This document shows positions 63,368-64,000 of a stretch of DNA of 64,000 nt, in pieces. The position numbers and the translations under genes were made by a program. The stretch lies in contig NZ_JRMX01000015.1 of assembly GCF_000758825.1 (NCBI RefSeq), positions 1-64,000 of the forward strand. The letters are read 5' to 3'. Positions within the stretch are counted from its first letter, which is position 1. Each line of letters starts with the position of its first letter. This DNA comes from Arcanobacterium sp. S3PF19 (lineage in GTDB: Bacteria > Actinomycetota > Actinomycetes > Actinomycetales > Actinomycetaceae). The notes under the pieces are model-generated. The model searched no databases, had not been told where the DNA came from, and saw only the letters and a list, made by a program, of their open reading frames with translations.

Positions 63368-63396
63368 CGTACTTCTGTTCGACGTACCTATGTTCG
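63368..63396. promoter_or_regulatory. two tandem LexA boxes
   Basis: CGTACTTCTGTTCG (63368-63381) and CGTACCTATGTTCG (63383-63396). Each differs from CGAAC-N4-GTTCG at one base. They sit between a possible promoter and the ATG of the membrane protein gene. Confidence 0.7.
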
Positions 63397-63426
63397 ATAG
63401 ACTACCACCTGCGGAGAGAAAAGTCC

Positions 63427-63463
63427 AGAACGTCTGTTTGATTATTTGCCGAACAGGCGTTTG
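63427..63463. promoter_or_regulatory. LexA boxes on the lexA side
   Basis: CGAACAGGCGTTTG (63450-63463) has one mismatch to the consensus; AGAACGTCTGTTTG (63427-63440) has two. They lie upstream of a possible lexA -10 (TATATA, 63494-63499) and fit autorepression. Confidence 0.6.
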
Positions 63464-63586
63464 ATTGTTTTCTTTTTATCCGTTAGGCTTACATATATAA
63501 GTTCAGCATCGGACTCCACAGGTTTTTGCTTCCCGGCTCGCGGCAGATATCTGAAAATTCACGACGGCAGACAACAGTGAGGAAAT

Positions 63587-64000
63587 ATGACGAAAAAATC
63601 AGTCGGCTCGCGGCTCACAAAACGACAGTTGGAAATTTTTTGCGCAGTTGCCGAAAAAACACGCCGGCACGGATTTCCTCCGACCGTACGCGAAATCGGA
63701 AGCGCGGTGGGCCTCAATTCCCCCTCTTCGGTCAAATATCAGCTTGACGCCATCGCCCGCGCCGGATATATCGCCCGGGGAAGCAGACAGCCGCGCACAA
63801 TCGAACTCACCGAAGAAGGGAACGAACTCCTGCGGAGTCTGCACGGGGAATCACCCGCGCCGCAAAATCCGTCTCCGTCTTCCGCACCGGTTGCCGCCGT
63901 CCCCGTAAGCCGGCAGGACGAACAGAATTCCGTGGACGTTCCCCTGGTCGGGAAGATAGCGGCAGGTACGCCGATTACCGCCGAACAGATCACCGAAAAC
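63587..64000 (+). CDS. lexA: LexA repressor, N-terminal 138 aa (cut by window end)
   Basis: The winged helix is clear (TKRQLEIFCAVAEKTRRHG, PPTVREIGSAVGLNSPSSVK, YIARGSRQPRTIEL). After a Pro/Ser linker, VPLVGKIAAGTPI contains the Ala126-Gly127 self-cleavage site. The peptidase Ser and Lys lie beyond the window. ATG 63587 follows TGAGG. Divergent from the membrane protein gene across a shared control region with several LexA boxes. Confidence 0.95.
   Translation, partial: MTKKSVGSRLTKRQLEIFCAVAEKTRRHGFPPTVREIGSAVGLNSPSSVKYQLDAIARAGYIARGSRQPRTIELTEEGNELLRSLHGESPAPQNPSPSSAPVAAVPVSRQDEQNSVDVPLVGKIAAGTPITAEQITEN

Overview
The window is a gene-dense stretch of an actinobacterial chromosome of moderate G+C (about mid-50s % by eye, not computed). 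The evidence for Actinomycetota is the division cluster with wag31/DivIVA, sepF and yggT but no ftsA, a DUF3040 gene beside mraZ, PAC2 and HelD-type genes, dimeric glyQS, SOS gene order lexA / divergent membrane protein / nrdR, an actinobacterial-looking SAM riboswitch, an 'anchored repeat' metal ABC transporter and several start codons placed right after a -10 box (leaderless mRNAs). G+C and the lack of murE in the cluster suggest Bifidobacteriaceae or Actinomycetaceae relatives; the genus cannot be fixed. I see no rRNA, CRISPR, phage or transposase.

1-16.4 kb, mostly transport and housekeeping: a promoter, 42-codon small ORF and structured leader ahead of a duplicated anion-type ABC permease and its ATPase; aldose epimerase; leuS; a HIT protein convergent with a VKOR-family protein; a phosphomannomutase-like HAD enzyme; AI-2E family permease; deoD; a DtxR regulator; and a SAM riboswitch followed by metN-metI-metQ.

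16.5-24.8 kb, accessory surface functions, all on the minus strand: a Zur/Fur-box-controlled metal ABC transporter with anchored-repeat domains, then an AT-richer three-gene unit licD / DUF1015 / cytidylyltransferase fused to a CobD-like PLP enzyme. I propose this unit makes a phosphoethanolamine-type surface decoration from serine (kinase, decarboxylase, cytidylyltransferase, transferase). This is the most interesting candidate system here. It is followed by tRNA-Asn, a small membrane protein gene and a CAT-anticodon tRNA.

25.4-37 kb, information processing: dnaG, dgt-like, dusB, YibE/F and glyQS form a tightly coupled minus-strand series; a Fur-family (probably Zur) regulator and an S4 protein face dnaE.

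37-54.3 kb, cell division and wall synthesis: rluD-like, lspA, wag31, yggT, sepF, ftsZ, ftsQ, murC, murG, ftsW, murD, mraY, murF, ftsI, ftsL-like, rsmH and mraZ, all on the minus strand (transcribed mraZ to rluD), with murE missing, MraZ boxes before mraZ and a 21-bp palindrome before ftsZ. 

54.4-64 kb: DUF3040, dinB, PAC2, HelD-like helicase, an AMP-forming acyl-CoA ligase, nrdR, an SOS-controlled membrane protein in the position of DivS/Rv2719c, and lexA, which runs off the window end. Several LexA boxes lie between the last two.
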